64,000 nucleotides of DNA from G963667675 sp965197565 (GCA_965197565.1 CBDANK010000003.1:620001-684000), one strand, 5' to 3'; counted from the first letter of the stretch, positions 1 to 8,975 are shown. The notes: generated by a model from the letters alone, not told the origin. Program-made: numbers and translations.

Positions 1-825
1 GTCGTTGCGGTTCTCCTTGAAGATGACTGTGGTGTAGTCGGCGGAGAGCAGGCCGGTGAAGACTTTCCTAGCTTGCTTCTCAAGCTCGAGGCGGTCCACA
101 AGGAACAGCACGCGATAAGCGTTGACGGAACGGAGAAACAGCTTGATGACGGCCGCGGCGGTGAGGGTCTTGCCGGTGCCTGTGGCCATCTCGAACAAAA
201 AGCGGTCGTTGCCGTCTTTGACCGCCTCCTGCAATGCGTGAACAGCCCTGAGTTGGTAGTCGCGCAGGAAGCGCAGATTGTTGGACTTTATGAAGCCGGG
301 CCTTTCGGCCTGGTTCTTCCACGCTGCCTCGGAGGCATAGTTGGGCCGCTGGCTGAGAACGATATAATCCGCTTGGACTTGCTCGTCTATCAAGCGCTTT
401 GAGTCGGGTTCGACCCTGTTGTAGCTGGTGACCGACTCCGGCGTAGGGAATAAGGTGATGATGTAAGGATTGCCCCGCTCTAGGTCCCAGAAGTAGTGCA
501 AGTTGCCGTTGGATAGGATTACAAAGCGGCAATTCTGGGAGCGGGCGTAACGACGAGCCTGCTCCTTTCCCACCAACGGTTGCTTCTCTTCCGACTTGGC
601 CTCCAACACCAAGAGCGGGAATCCCCTGGAGTCCAGCAAGAGAAAGTCTATGAAGCCTTTCGTCGTTTTCTCGAAGTCGTCTCCAAGCCCGTCGAGGTCG
701 GATTGTTTGATTTCAACGCTTGGCTCAAGCCGGACATTGGCGGGCTTGTTCCCTTCCGGGAAGAAGCGCCAACTCGCCCGCTCCAGCAGCCTGTTAATCT
801 TTAGCCGTGCCGTAGCTTCGTTCAT
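1..825 (-). CDS. hsdR: Type I restriction-modification R subunit, N-terminal part (runs off the left edge)
   Basis: This is the first 275 codons of an HsdR-like protein, the motor and nuclease subunit of type I restriction enzymes. It reads without a stop from ATG at 825 to the window edge. An early PD-(D/E)xK-like nuclease region shows an Asp in 'IDFLLLDS' followed by 'LLVLEAKS', the E-x-K pair. Near the edge the helicase core begins with Walker A 'MATGTGKT', then 'VLFLVDRLEL', typical of DEAD/DEAH translocases. The rest of the helicase and any hsdM/hsdS partners lie outside the window. An orphan DEAD-box restriction-like helicase is an alternative. The family call is firm; whether a full type I system is present is not visible. 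Confidence 0.85.
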   Translation of the reverse strand, partial: MNEATARLKINRLLERASWRFFPEGNKPANVRLEPSVEIKQSDLDGLGDDFEKTTKGFIDFLLLDSRGFPLLVLEAKSEEKQPLVGKEQARRYARSQNCRFVILSNGNLHYFWDLERGNPYIITLFPTPESVTSYNRVEPDSKRLIDEQVQADYIVLSQRPNYASEAAWKNQAERPGFIKSNNLRFLRDYQLRAVHALQEAVKDGNDRFLFEMATGTGKTLTAAAVIKLFLRSVNAYRVLFLVDRLELEKQARKVFTGLLSADYTTVIFKENRND

Positions 826-1274
826 GTTCTATCTTGCCCAAGGACGTCGATGACTAATCGCCCAACTCGACAAATGCCGAAATAGGATCGCCGAAGCCGT
901 TCTACGAATGCCGTCTAAGACCGACTAGCGGTACCGGCAACACCGAGACGTTAATCCTAGCCATAGGACTTCATCTGGACACAAGTATATAATTTCCTTT
1001 CAATGCGGGCATCCCCCGATCCGGCGGCTGGCCCTCGAGTAGGTGCAACCACCACTACCACAAGATAGCCGCCTACTGAAAAGTTCTGAATATACTCCCC
1101 TTAGACCCACCAAACCACGCAAAATCAAGGACCTTCCACACCGAGGTCCAGCAGGTCTATACCCACGGCTCAACCTGGATTTGCTCTGGTGACGCGCCGA
1201 GGCTTCGGGTACCTGGCTACGGCCAGGGTAGTAAGTATAGGCGAAGAGAACGCGCCTCAACAGCGGCTCCAGTT
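826..1274. other. Intergenic region without a recognisable gene
   Basis: I see no convincing coding region here. The only structure noted is a perfect hairpin at 1212-1227, six base pairs (CCTGGC/GCCAGG) around a four-base loop. It lies beyond the 3' end of the aquaporin gene, so it could be a weak terminator, but there is no T-run. Confidence 0.5.
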
Positions 1275-2105
1275 CTACTGTGGCAGCGGAGGCTGTGAGT
1301 TGTTGCTCGATCGTTCATCCCCTTTGCCCAGCCATTGGTAAAGTAGGGAGGCCGCTCCGGCTCCTATCAGCGGCGCTGCCCAGTATATCCAGTGGCTGTC
1401 CCAAACCCATCCCACCAGGGCGGGTGAGAAGGACCGGGCCGGGTTCATGGATGCCCCCGAGATGGGACCGGCGAAGGTGGTCTCCAACCATATGATGGCT
1501 CCAATTGCAATGGGAGCGCCTTGGCGAATTGCCCTACTATCTGTGGCTACTGCCATGACCACCGTCATTAGAAGAAAGGTCAGCACTATCTCAAGGCCGA
1601 AAGACTGCCACGCGCTCCCACCTGGTAAGGTTGCCCCCATATCGCCCACGTTCCCCAGGAGACCGCGAAGCGTCAGGCTGGCGGTCGCTCCGCCCAGCAA
1701 CTGAGACCCCCAGTATAGGGGCGCTTCCGACAACGGGAAGCGCCGGGCAAGAGCCATTCCGGCGGTCACGGCTGGGTTTATATGGGCGCCCGAAATGTGG
1801 CCGATTGTGTACACCATCACGGCCACGACAAGTCCGGAGCTCAGCTCAATGCCGACCTGAGTGACCTTCCCCCCGGACTCAACGTCAACCATCATAGCCC
1901 CGGCCCCGGCGAAGACCAGAGCGAAGGTCCCTAAGAATTCGGCGGCGCACCGTTTTGGCATGGAGGAGGTTAGGTTTCTTGGGGCCGGTACTTCGGAAAC
2001 CTTGGTTTCCACAAGCTTGCCGGTGACGAAGTAGATGACCCGTTCAGCGATATTAGCGGCCCCATTGGTTGTCCGCCGGTTGTCAAGACGCTTTCTAGGC
2101 AACAC
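1275..2105 (-). CDS. Aquaporin / MIP-family channel
   Basis: This is a major intrinsic protein that would pass water or small neutral solutes through the inner membrane. Both half-helix signatures are present, 'HINPAVT' in the first half and 'SMNPARSF' in the second, with the expected hydrophobic helices between them. The open frame gives 276 residues, but homology begins around 'MPKRCAAEFLGTF', so the true start may be ATG at 1961 (about 228 residues, normal for the family). No clear ribosome site helps choose. It follows pstB on the same strand after a 209-bp gap holding a dispersed repeat, so it is probably a separate unit. The water versus glycerol choice cannot be made from the visible residues alone. 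Confidence 0.9.
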   Translation of the reverse strand: MLPRKRLDNRRTTNGAANIAERVIYFVTGKLVETKVSEVPAPRNLTSSMPKRCAAEFLGTFALVFAGAGAMMVDVESGGKVTQVGIELSSGLVVAVMVYTIGHISGAHINPAVTAGMALARRFPLSEAPLYWGSQLLGGATASLTLRGLLGNVGDMGATLPGGSAWQSFGLEIVLTFLLMTVVMAVATDSRAIRQGAPIAIGAIIWLETTFAGPISGASMNPARSFSPALVGWVWDSHWIYWAAPLIGAGAASLLYQWLGKGDERSSNNSQPPLPQ

Positions 2106-2118
2106 AGGGTCTTTTAAT

Positions 2119-2245
2119 TGTCACCCCCGGCCTACGCCGGGGCAGGCTCTGAACGGAGTGAAGGGTCTAAAATCGCTCTTGCAAGTCAAGGCCGATTCTC
2201 CGATCAAGACTTTTAGATTCTTCGTCGCAAGCTCCTCAGAATGAC
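2119..2245. repeat. Dispersed extragenic repeat, TGTCAC...AGAATGAC type
   Basis: About 127 bp starting TGTCACCC and ending CAGAATGAC, so the ends are short imperfect inverted repeats. Inside are the palindrome CCCCGGCCTACGCCGGGG and the phrases 'AGTGAAGGGTCTAAAA' and 'GATTCTTCG'. A second member with the same ends and inner phrases spans 48995-50343, where an IS630 copy has landed in it. Confidence 0.6.
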
Positions 2246-2314
2246 GTTATAGGGGGTTACTGCACCACTCCAATATGAAAACTGAAAGACCCTGCTAGGC
2301 AACATTGCCTCTGG

Positions 2315-3178
2315 CTACCCGAATCTTCCGGTTATATAAGCCTCGGTGCGCTCTTCTCTGGGATTGGTGAAGACTTGGCGGGTTTCGCCGCGTTCAATTA
2401 GATGCCCTGCTCCGTCGGACCCCACCGAGAGGAAGGCCGTCTCGTGGGATACCCGCGCCGCTTGCTGCATGTTGTGAGTGACAATGACGATGGTGCGTGT
2501 CTTTGCCAAGGACCGTATGAGTTCTTCTATGGTCAGAGTGGCCATGGGGTCGAGGGACGAGCAAGGCTCGTCCATCAGGATCACTTCCGGGTCGACGGCC
2601 AGAGCCCTCGCTATGCAGAGGCGCTGCTGCTGGCCTCCGGATAAGGCCAAGGCATTCTGATTGAGACGGTCCTTCACCTCGTCCCACAGTCCTGCCTGGC
2701 GCAGGCTTCGTTCCACAGTTTCTGCTTGTGAGCCGCGCCGTCCCTTCACCCGGAGCCCAAAGACCACGTTTTCGAACACCGACTTGGGAAAGGGGTTCGG
2801 CTTTTGGAAGACCATGCCGATGCGGCCGCGCAAGTCCACCGGGTCCACTCCCTGGCGGTATATGTTCGCGCCGTCAAATATTATATTGCCTTCTACCGAG
2901 GCTCCCGGGGTCAGTTCGTGCATGCGGTTCAAGCATCGGACGAGGGTGCTTTTGCCGCACCCGGAAGGTCCGATAATAGCGGTGATCCGTTTGCTTGGTA
3001 TCGGAAGATCGATGTCTCGAAGCACCAACGTTTTCCCATACGACGCCCTGAGCCCCTGAATATCCATTGCTTTTTCCAGGGCCGTAACGTTGGCATCGAG
3101 GAGATGGTCAGACCCGGAGTACCAGCCGTTGAGCGGGGTCTTGATTTGCTTTGTGCTAATGATGTCTTTGATCACCAT
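2315..3178 (-). CDS. pstB: Phosphate ABC transporter ATP-binding protein
   Basis: This is the ATPase of the high-affinity phosphate importer PstSCAB, acting on the cytoplasmic face. It shows Walker A 'GPSGCGKST', Q-loop 'MVFQKPNPFP' (the FQKPNPFP form is typical of PstB), ABC signature 'LSGGQQQR', Walker B 'VILMDEP' and an H-loop in 'IVTHNMQQA'. I chose ATG 3178, which overlaps the end of pstA by 7 bp and gives 287 residues. The frame stays open upstream to 3307, but that part is only the shadow of pstA. It is the last gene of the phosphate operon; no phoU follows. Confidence 0.95.
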   Translation of the reverse strand: MVIKDIISTKQIKTPLNGWYSGSDHLLDANVTALEKAMDIQGLRASYGKTLVLRDIDLPIPSKRITAIIGPSGCGKSTLVRCLNRMHELTPGASVEGNIIFDGANIYRQGVDPVDLRGRIGMVFQKPNPFPKSVFENVVFGLRVKGRRGSQAETVERSLRQAGLWDEVKDRLNQNALALSGGQQQRLCIARALAVDPEVILMDEPCSSLDPMATLTIEELIRSLAKTRTIVIVTHNMQQAARVSHETAFLSVGSDGAGHLIERGETRQVFTNPREERTEAYITGRFG

Positions 3179-4062
3179 CTCCTCCTTCTGGCGTAGATAT
3201 GCCGCAAGGCCACTGCTATGCTGCTCATCATCAGCAGCACCACTAGGAGCACGATCATTCCGGCCGCAGCGTTCTCCTGGAAGCCGCGCAAAGGCCGGGT
3301 GATCCAACTGTATACTTGGATGGGCAGCACCGTAAAAGAGTCATTGGGGCTGGTGGGCGTAAAGAAGACCGAGGTGAAGGCGCCGATGGCAATGAGAGGA
3401 GCGGTCTCTCCGATGGCTCTTGCCAGGGCCAGGATCACGCCGGTCAGGACCGATGGCATAGCGGCCGGAAGGACCTGAAACCTCACTGCTTGCCACTTGG
3501 TGGCGCCCAGCGCCATGGCCGCCTCTCGGATGGATGGAGGCACCGACCTCAACCCCTCTCTCGAAGCGACGATGATAATGGGGAGGATTAGGAGCCCCAG
3601 GGTGAGGGCGCCGGCTATTATGCTAGGGCCAAGCTTGGCCCAATAAACGAAAAAGGCCAACCCCAGAAGGCCGTAGACTACCGAGGGCACCCCTGCCAGG
3701 TTGTTGATATTGACCTCGATTAGTTTGGTCAGCAGGTTCTTGCGAGCGAATTCTTCCAGGTAGATGGCGGCTCCAACTCCGACCGGCACCGCGAAGGCTG
3801 CTGTGAGCCCCATGACCCACAGTGTGCCCAGCAGCGCCGCCTTCACTCCCGCGTCTTCGGGTTTGCGGGACGGGAAGCTGGTCAGGAAGTCCCAGTTGAG
3901 CCCCCCAACGCCATCTGCGACCACGGTGTACAGGAGCACTCCTACGGAGGAAACTCCTGCTGCCGTAGCCAGGATAGCCAGGGCCAGAAAGGCCCCATCG
4001 GTAGTCTTGCGGAGCCGTTTCCTCCGGCCCAGCGCCCATTGGAGGGGGGCGCTAACTATCAC
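3172..4062 (-). CDS. pstA: Phosphate ABC transporter permease PstA
   Basis: This is the second permease subunit of the phosphate importer, 296 residues. It has about six hydrophobic segments and the binding-protein-dependent transport (EAA) region 'REAAMALGATKWQAVRFQVLP', which docks PstB. The N-terminal helix is followed by a periplasmic part with 'FPSRKPEDAG', resembling the PstA consensus. Its ATG overlaps the end of pstC (4059-4062) and its stop overlaps the pstB start, so the genes are translationally coupled. Assignment as PstA rather than PstC rests on order and on the shorter N-terminal region. Confidence 0.95.
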   Translation of the reverse strand: MIVSAPLQWALGRRKRLRKTTDGAFLALAILATAAGVSSVGVLLYTVVADGVGGLNWDFLTSFPSRKPEDAGVKAALLGTLWVMGLTAAFAVPVGVGAAIYLEEFARKNLLTKLIEVNINNLAGVPSVVYGLLGLAFFVYWAKLGPSIIAGALTLGLLILPIIIVASREGLRSVPPSIREAAMALGATKWQAVRFQVLPAAMPSVLTGVILALARAIGETAPLIAIGAFTSVFFTPTSPNDSFTVLPIQVYSWITRPLRGFQENAAAGMIVLLVVLLMMSSIAVALRHIYARRRRW

Positions 4063-4979
4063 TCGTATACCTCCCTGAACTTGGCGAGCAATGCTTGGGC
4101 CAGCAGATTTATGGCCAATGTGAATACGAACAGCAATAGGCCGACGCCAAAGATGCTCTCGTATTCCACTGTTCCTCTGGGAGTATCGCCCATCGCCACT
4201 TCCATGATGTAGGCCGTCATTGTTTGCATGGCGTCAAGGGGGTCCCATGATAGGTTGGGTATCCCGCCGGCGGCGATAGTGACGATCATGGTCTCCCCCA
4301 CCCCCCTGGCCAGGGCCAAAAGCCCGGCGGCTACGATGCCCGACAAAGCGGCGGGGACCACAATTCGGGTGGAGACCTGAAAGCGACTGGAACCCAGGGC
4401 GTAGGCCCCCTCCCGCAGGCTGGAGGGCACAGCCCGCATGGCGTCGTCGCTCAGGGACACCACAATCGGGATGAGCATCACTCCCATGGCTATGGCGGCG
4501 CTGACTGCGTTGAAAATGGACTCGGTCTGAAACAGGGGCCGGATGATGTGCGGGCTGATGAAGGTGATGGCGAAGAACCCGTATACCACCGTCGGAATGC
4601 CGGCCAGGACTTCCAGGGTGGGTTTGATCACCACTCGCACCGGTTCCGGAGCGTATTCGCTAAGGTAAATGGCGGTTAGAAGCCCTATGGGAAAAGCTAT
4701 CGCCAGTGCCATGCCAGCTATAAAGATGGTTGCCGATAGCAACGGGAGTACGCCAAAACTCTTGATCGAAAATAGGGGTGTCCACTCCGTTCCGGTGATG
4801 AACCTCAGGATGGAAACTTCGTGGAAGAAGGGCACTGCCTCGGTCAGCAGCACGGCAACTATTCCCACAGTGGTCACGATGGACAGAAGAGCAAACAAGA
4901 AAAGAAGCAATATAATGGGCGCCTCCCGCGCAGTTCGCTGGAGACGCCCCCTGTTAATGTGCAGCGATCCTATTCGCAC
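4059..4979 (-). CDS. pstC: Phosphate ABC transporter permease PstC
   Basis: This is the first permease subunit of PstSCAB, 306 residues, with a first membrane helix near residues 20-45, a periplasmic loop containing 'FITGTEWTPLFS' (a PstC hallmark) and the EAA loop 'LREGAYALGSSRFQVSTRIVVP'. It starts at GTG 4979, two bases after the pstS stop, which fits tight operon spacing. It would form the channel with PstA and receive phosphate from PstS. Confidence 0.95.
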   Translation of the reverse strand: MRIGSLHINRGRLQRTAREAPIILLLFLFALLSIVTTVGIVAVLLTEAVPFFHEVSILRFITGTEWTPLFSIKSFGVLPLLSATIFIAGMALAIAFPIGLLTAIYLSEYAPEPVRVVIKPTLEVLAGIPTVVYGFFAITFISPHIIRPLFQTESIFNAVSAAIAMGVMLIPIVVSLSDDAMRAVPSSLREGAYALGSSRFQVSTRIVVPAALSGIVAAGLLALARGVGETMIVTIAAGGIPNLSWDPLDAMQTMTAYIMEVAMGDTPRGTVEYESIFGVGLLLFVFTLAINLLAQALLAKFREVYE

Positions 4980-4981
4980 CG

Positions 4982-6073
4982 TTACTGTATTCTACCCAGG
5001 GCCTCGTTAAGTGGAGTGCCTGGCTCAATAGCATTGAAAACCGAGCCGGTGACGCCGTCGCGGAGCCTATCCATGCCCCAGTCGTAGGCTTCTTGAGGGA
5101 GGGGTACGTATCCCACCTCGGGCACCAGTTGGGTAGCGTTCTGGAGGTAGAACTCGACAAACGCTTGGAGCTCGGGCTGCTGAGAAAGCAGGTCCTCGCG
5201 CACGTAGATGAAGATAGGACGGGCCAAGGGCTGATAGCTGCCGGCTTCCACGGCCTGTGAGGAGGGAAAGACGCACTGGCCGGTGGAGGGGTTCTGGATG
5301 GCGACGCCCTTGACCAAGTCGCTGTATTGGAGGAAGTAGGAGAGGCCGAAGTAGCCGATGCCTCCTCGGGTGCCGTTGACGCCCTGCGCGATGAGGGGGT
5401 CGTCCTCGGTGGCTAGGTCCAAGTCGCCCCGGTGGGCGCCCTCCTCGCCGACGACGGCGGCAGTGAAATAGTCGAAGGTGCCGGAGGAGGTGGTGGGACT
5501 GTAGAGGCGGAGGCTGGTGTCTGGGAAATTCGGGTCGACCTGGTTCCAGTTGTTGATGACGCCCTGGGCTTCCGGTCCAAAGATAAAGGCCAGTTGCTCT
5601 ACGGTGAGGCACTCGGCCCAAGTGTTGTCCGGGTTGACCACTACAGAGAGGGCGTCGAAGGCTACGGGTATCTCAATGAGGCCGATGCCTTGTTCTGCGC
5701 AAGAGTCGATCTCCTTTTGCTTGACCGGCCGAGAGGCGTCGGAGACCTGCGTCTCCCCGGCGCAGACGGCGCGGAAACCGGCCCCGGTGCCGGTTGACGC
5801 CACGTTGACCCGGACGTTGCCGTGGAGCTTGGAGAACTCCTCCGCCATAGCCTCGCTAATGGGGAACACGGTGCTGGAACCCGCTATGGCTACCTCACCG
5901 CTGAGGCCAGCAACAGGGACTGACGTCGCATCGTCACCGCACGCAACTAGGACCAACAGGACCAGCGGCAGAATATATAAAGTCAGGATTCTCTGAATGG
6001 GGAAGGTCTTGCGTGTGCCTTGCATCGGTGTCGGGCGTCTCCCTTTCGTGCTGCTTTCGCTTTGCTGGTTCAA
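4982..6073 (-). CDS. pstS: Phosphate-binding lipoprotein PstS
   Basis: This is the periplasmic or surface phosphate receptor. After a charged N-terminus comes a hydrophobic stretch ending in lipobox 'VLVACG', so it should be lipid-anchored. Binding-loop features are visible: 'GSSTVFPISEA', 'SRPVKQKE', 'SPTTSSGTFDYF' and 'NGTRGGIGYFG', all typical of PstS/PBP-like domains. I chose TTG 6073 because GGAGG sits eight bases upstream; ATG 6025 (MQGTRK...) would still leave an intact lipoprotein signal. It is first in the pst operon, directly downstream of candidate Pho boxes, so induction by PhoB under phosphate limitation is expected. Confidence 0.93.
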   Translation of the reverse strand: MNQQSESSTKGRRPTPMQGTRKTFPIQRILTLYILPLVLLVLVACGDDATSVPVAGLSGEVAIAGSSTVFPISEAMAEEFSKLHGNVRVNVASTGTGAGFRAVCAGETQVSDASRPVKQKEIDSCAEQGIGLIEIPVAFDALSVVVNPDNTWAECLTVEQLAFIFGPEAQGVINNWNQVDPNFPDTSLRLYSPTTSSGTFDYFTAAVVGEEGAHRGDLDLATEDDPLIAQGVNGTRGGIGYFGLSYFLQYSDLVKGVAIQNPSTGQCVFPSSQAVEAGSYQPLARPIFIYVREDLLSQQPELQAFVEFYLQNATQLVPEVGYVPLPQEAYDWGMDRLRDGVTGSVFNAIEPGTPLNEALGRIQ

Positions 6074-6108
6074 ACTTCTATCCTCCGTTAAAGGCTAAGG
6101 GGCTTTTG

Positions 6109-6134
6109 TTAACGGAATATTAAGGACGGGTTAA
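6109..6134 (-). promoter_or_regulatory. Candidate Pho box (three TTAA repeats at 11-bp period)
   Basis: On the minus strand TTAA cores begin at 6134, 6123 and 6112, spaced exactly 11 bp: TTAACCCGTCC, TTAATATTCCG, TTAACAAAAGC. PhoB-type regulators bind direct repeats with an 11-bp period, and phoB/phoR lie next door. The cluster is about 35 bp upstream of the pstS start. Confidence 0.6.
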
Positions 6135-6202
6135 GAGTCTGTTATCTTCTCGCCATCACCTCCTTTCGCCCAACAAGTTAGACCGAAAGGCTAAAAAGAG
6201 GT

Positions 6203-6217
6203 TTAACGTGCGGTTAA
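6203..6217 (-). promoter_or_regulatory. Second candidate Pho box (two TTAA repeats at 11-bp period)
   Basis: Two more TTAA cores, at 6203-6206 and 6214-6217, are again 11 bp apart. They lie about 70 bp upstream of the first cluster in the same phoR-pstS gap. Two phased clusters make a chance arrangement less likely. Confidence 0.5.
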
Positions 6218-6274
6218 GGCTGAAGTAATGGGGGGTGTTCCGATGGCGGGCCGTCTCGGACCGTCTAACGAGGG

Positions 6275-8038
6275 CTATCTCGATGCAGGCAAAGTGAAGG
6301 TAAAGGTGCTGCCGCGTCCTTCCTCGCTGTCTACTTTGACCTCGCCCCCGTGGAGCTCCACCGTGTGCTTCACAATCGCCAGGCCCAACCCCGTGCCGCC
6401 GTCCCGTCTTGACCGGTCGGCCTTGTAGAAGCGCTCGAAGACGTGGGGGAGGTGTTCTCTGCGAATGCCGGAACCTGTGTCTGAAACTTGGACTTCTATT
6501 CCGGCGGAGGCGCGGGTTGCCCTCAAGGTGACTGCCCCGCCGTCTCCCGTGAACTTGAGGGCGTTGTCCAGCAAGTTGGCCACCACCCGGTGGACCTTCT
6601 CCTTATCACAGATAGCGAAGGGCAGGTCGGCGGCGATGTTGGTGGTCACCGCCACACCCTGGGCCTGCGACCTGTGCTGGAAGGCCGACGCTGCTTGTTC
6701 CAGGATCGGTCCGACTTTCTCTGGATACAGGTGAACCGGCACCTCTCCGCTCTCCAGCCGCGAGAGCTCCAGCAGGTCTCCGGCCAAGTCGGTCATCCTG
6801 TTAATATCCTGATCGAGCCTTTCAAGGAAATCGCGGGCGGCTCTAGGGTCGTCCAAGGCGCCGTCCTGGAGGGTCTCAACCGCTGCTTTGGCTGACGCCA
6901 GGGGGCTGCGAAGCTCGTGGGAGACGTTGCTGATGAACTCCTTCCGAGTGGTGTCTATCTGACGGGCCCGGGTAAGGTCTTGAAGGGTCATCAAGATGCC
7001 TGCGGGAGAGCCTTGCTCCAGAAATGGCACTGCCACCGCGTTCAAGTATCTCCTGTTGACACCCTCCGTTTCCCCGAATTGAGGCTCTCCGGACTGGGCC
7101 GCCTTTGCCGCGAGTTGGTGAAGTTCCGCATGATGCGATACTTGGATGAAACTCTTGCCTATGGGGTCTTTGCTGTTCGCCCCCAGCAACTCTAGGGCCA
7201 CCGGATTTATGAGCACTATCTCATTTCTCGGGCCGATGACGACCACACCGTCGCCTATCGTCTGCAGGACGGTGGAAAGCTTGTTTCTTTCGGCGGACAG
7301 CTCTTGGAAAGTGCTTCTTAGGGTCGTCGCCATGTTGTTAAAAGTCTCCGCCAACTCTTTGGTTTCATCTTCAGCCAGGGCCTGCACGCGATGGTCCAAC
7401 CTACCTTGAGCCAGGTAGCGGGCCCCTTGAGTAACCGAGCGCACCGACCTGGAGGTCCGGCGGGCCAAGAGATAACCGATGACTACCGCCAGCGCCGTCA
7501 CCACCAACCCGGATAGGGCCACGCCGGTGATAATCTGGTTGATGTTTGATTGCACGTCCGAAGTCGGCACAGCCACCCGGGCAATCCCGCGGATGTCACC
7601 CGCCGCGAAGATAGGCGCCGCCGTATATAGCAATTCTTCTTGCGCTGCGTTGCTGAACCGGGCCCCCCTTCCTAGGCCGTTGGCAAAAGCCTCCCGGACT
7701 TCGGGGTGGTCGGCATGGTTGCCCATCAAGCTGGGGTCCTCCCACGTGTCAGCAAGAACGGTCCCGTCCCGGGATATCACGGTAATTCGAGCCCCGATCA
7801 CCTCCCCTATACGGACGCTTTCGGCTTGCAGATTATCTATGTCGGGGACGCCGTCGAAGTAACTTTCAAGGGTTTGGCTCACCAACCCCGCCTCGTGCTC
7901 TAGGCGGGTCTCCAAGTCGGAGATGTAGGTTCCGCGAACGAAAATGAAGATGTAGATGCTGACGCCGGCCATCGAGAGGACTATGAGGACCCCGTAGGCC
8001 AGAGCGATGCGCCACTGCAAGGACCTGGGCAGTCTCAT
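6275..8038 (-). CDS. phoR: Phosphate-regulon sensor histidine kinase
   Basis: This 587-residue membrane kinase would sense phosphate status and phosphorylate PhoB. Order of domains: transmembrane helix about 10-32, an extracytoplasmic sensor of about 130 residues, a second helix near 168-193, HAMP about 190-245, a PAS-like domain about 255-355, HisKA with 'SNVSHELRSPLAS' (His374), then the ATPase with N-box 'NLLDNALKF', G1 'DTGSGI', F-box 'FERFYKAD' and G2 'GTGLGLAIV'. Its ATG overlaps the phoB stop (ATGA). The full extracytoplasmic sensor domain is larger than in the short E. coli PhoR and resembles the Gram-positive type. The phosphate role is inferred from the pst neighbours. Confidence 0.92.
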   Translation of the reverse strand: MRLPRSLQWRIALAYGVLIVLSMAGVSIYIFIFVRGTYISDLETRLEHEAGLVSQTLESYFDGVPDIDNLQAESVRIGEVIGARITVISRDGTVLADTWEDPSLMGNHADHPEVREAFANGLGRGARFSNAAQEELLYTAAPIFAAGDIRGIARVAVPTSDVQSNINQIITGVALSGLVVTALAVVIGYLLARRTSRSVRSVTQGARYLAQGRLDHRVQALAEDETKELAETFNNMATTLRSTFQELSAERNKLSTVLQTIGDGVVVIGPRNEIVLINPVALELLGANSKDPIGKSFIQVSHHAELHQLAAKAAQSGEPQFGETEGVNRRYLNAVAVPFLEQGSPAGILMTLQDLTRARQIDTTRKEFISNVSHELRSPLASAKAAVETLQDGALDDPRAARDFLERLDQDINRMTDLAGDLLELSRLESGEVPVHLYPEKVGPILEQAASAFQHRSQAQGVAVTTNIAADLPFAICDKEKVHRVVANLLDNALKFTGDGGAVTLRATRASAGIEVQVSDTGSGIRREHLPHVFERFYKADRSRRDGGTGLGLAIVKHTVELHGGEVKVDSEEGRGSTFTFTLPASR

Positions 8039-8730
8039 TCCTGGAACCTGTACCCAACCCCGCGGACCGTTAATAGGTACTGCGGGCGGCTGGGGTCAGG
8101 CTCGATCTTTTCCCGCAGCCAGCGCACGTGCACGTCAACGGTCCTGACATCCCCGATATAGTCCTGCCCCCAGATATGGTCCAGGATTTGACTCCGGTTG
8201 TACACCCGTCCTCTGTTTGACATCAGGAGGGACAGGAGGTCGAACTCTCGAGGCTTTAGGAGCAGTGGCTGGTCCTTAAGAGTGGCTTGGTGGCTGGTAA
8301 GGTCTATGGTTAGGTCGCCGGCTCTGAGGAGCTTATGAGCGTTCTGCCCCGATTCGACGGTCTCTCGGGGACGCCTGAGCATCGCCCTTACCCTGGCGAG
8401 CAACTCCCTCATGCTGAAGGGCTTTACCACGTAGTCGTCGGCGCCCAGTTCCAGGCCCACCACCCGGTCGATCTCTTCGGCTCTGGCGGTGAGCATCAGG
8501 ATGGGCACGTCGCTTTGGCGGCGCAGGATGCGGCAGACCTCGAAGCCGTCGAGCTTGGGCAACATGATGTCCAGGATGATGAGGTCGGGGTTGGCCTCCC
8601 TGGCCAGGGAAAGCCCTTGCTCCCCGTCGGAAGCCGTCTGAACAATGTAGCCTTCACGCTGGAGATTGTATCTGATCGCTTCGGAGAGGTTCTCTTCGTC
8701 CTCCACGATCAGGACGGTGCGCTCTTGCAA
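8035..8730 (-). CDS. phoB: OmpR/PhoB-family response regulator
   Basis: This 231-residue regulator has a receiver domain (acidic pocket 'VEDEEN', phospho-acceptor Asp54 in 'LIILDIMLP', conserved Lys in 'DYVVKPFS') and a C-terminal winged helix with 'LKPREFDLLSLL', 'VDVHVRWLREKIE' and 'LTVRGVGYRF'. It starts at TTG 8730, preceded by GAGGTG on its strand. A possible -10 (TATAAT on the minus strand, 8761-8766) lies about 30 bp upstream. It is the first gene of the phoB-phoR-pst array and would act on the 11-bp-phased TTAA repeats before pstS. Confidence 0.92.
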   Translation of the reverse strand: MQERTVLIVEDEENLSEAIRYNLQREGYIVQTASDGEQGLSLAREANPDLIILDIMLPKLDGFEVCRILRRQSDVPILMLTARAEEIDRVVGLELGADDYVVKPFSMRELLARVRAMLRRPRETVESGQNAHKLLRAGDLTIDLTSHQATLKDQPLLLKPREFDLLSLLMSNRGRVYNRSQILDHIWGQDYIGDVRTVDVHVRWLREKIEPDPSRPQYLLTVRGVGYRFQE

Positions 8731-8975
8731 ACATCACCTCTTTTCGTCTCTGCTTGCACCATTATACGACTATGCGACGAGGCGGGCGCCCGCGCCGTTG
8801 GCCGGAAGACTCTACTTGGTTCTCACGAAGCCTGAACAGTTACTGAAATCTTTACAGGATTGCGGTGGAAAAGTATATTCGTCTACGGTAAATCTCTATC
8901 AACGCTTGGAGTCCTACATGGCGGCCAAAGTGGTCTCCGTTTGGTCTGCCGCTGTAGCTTGGGAAAGTGATCTAT

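Noticed and set aside
1212..1227. Hairpin as an intrinsic terminator of the aquaporin gene
   Set aside because: It lacks a U-run, so it is only noted as a structure.
1000..1260. An 86-residue minus-strand frame near the aquaporin gene
   Set aside because: It has low-complexity composition, no ribosome site and no family motif.
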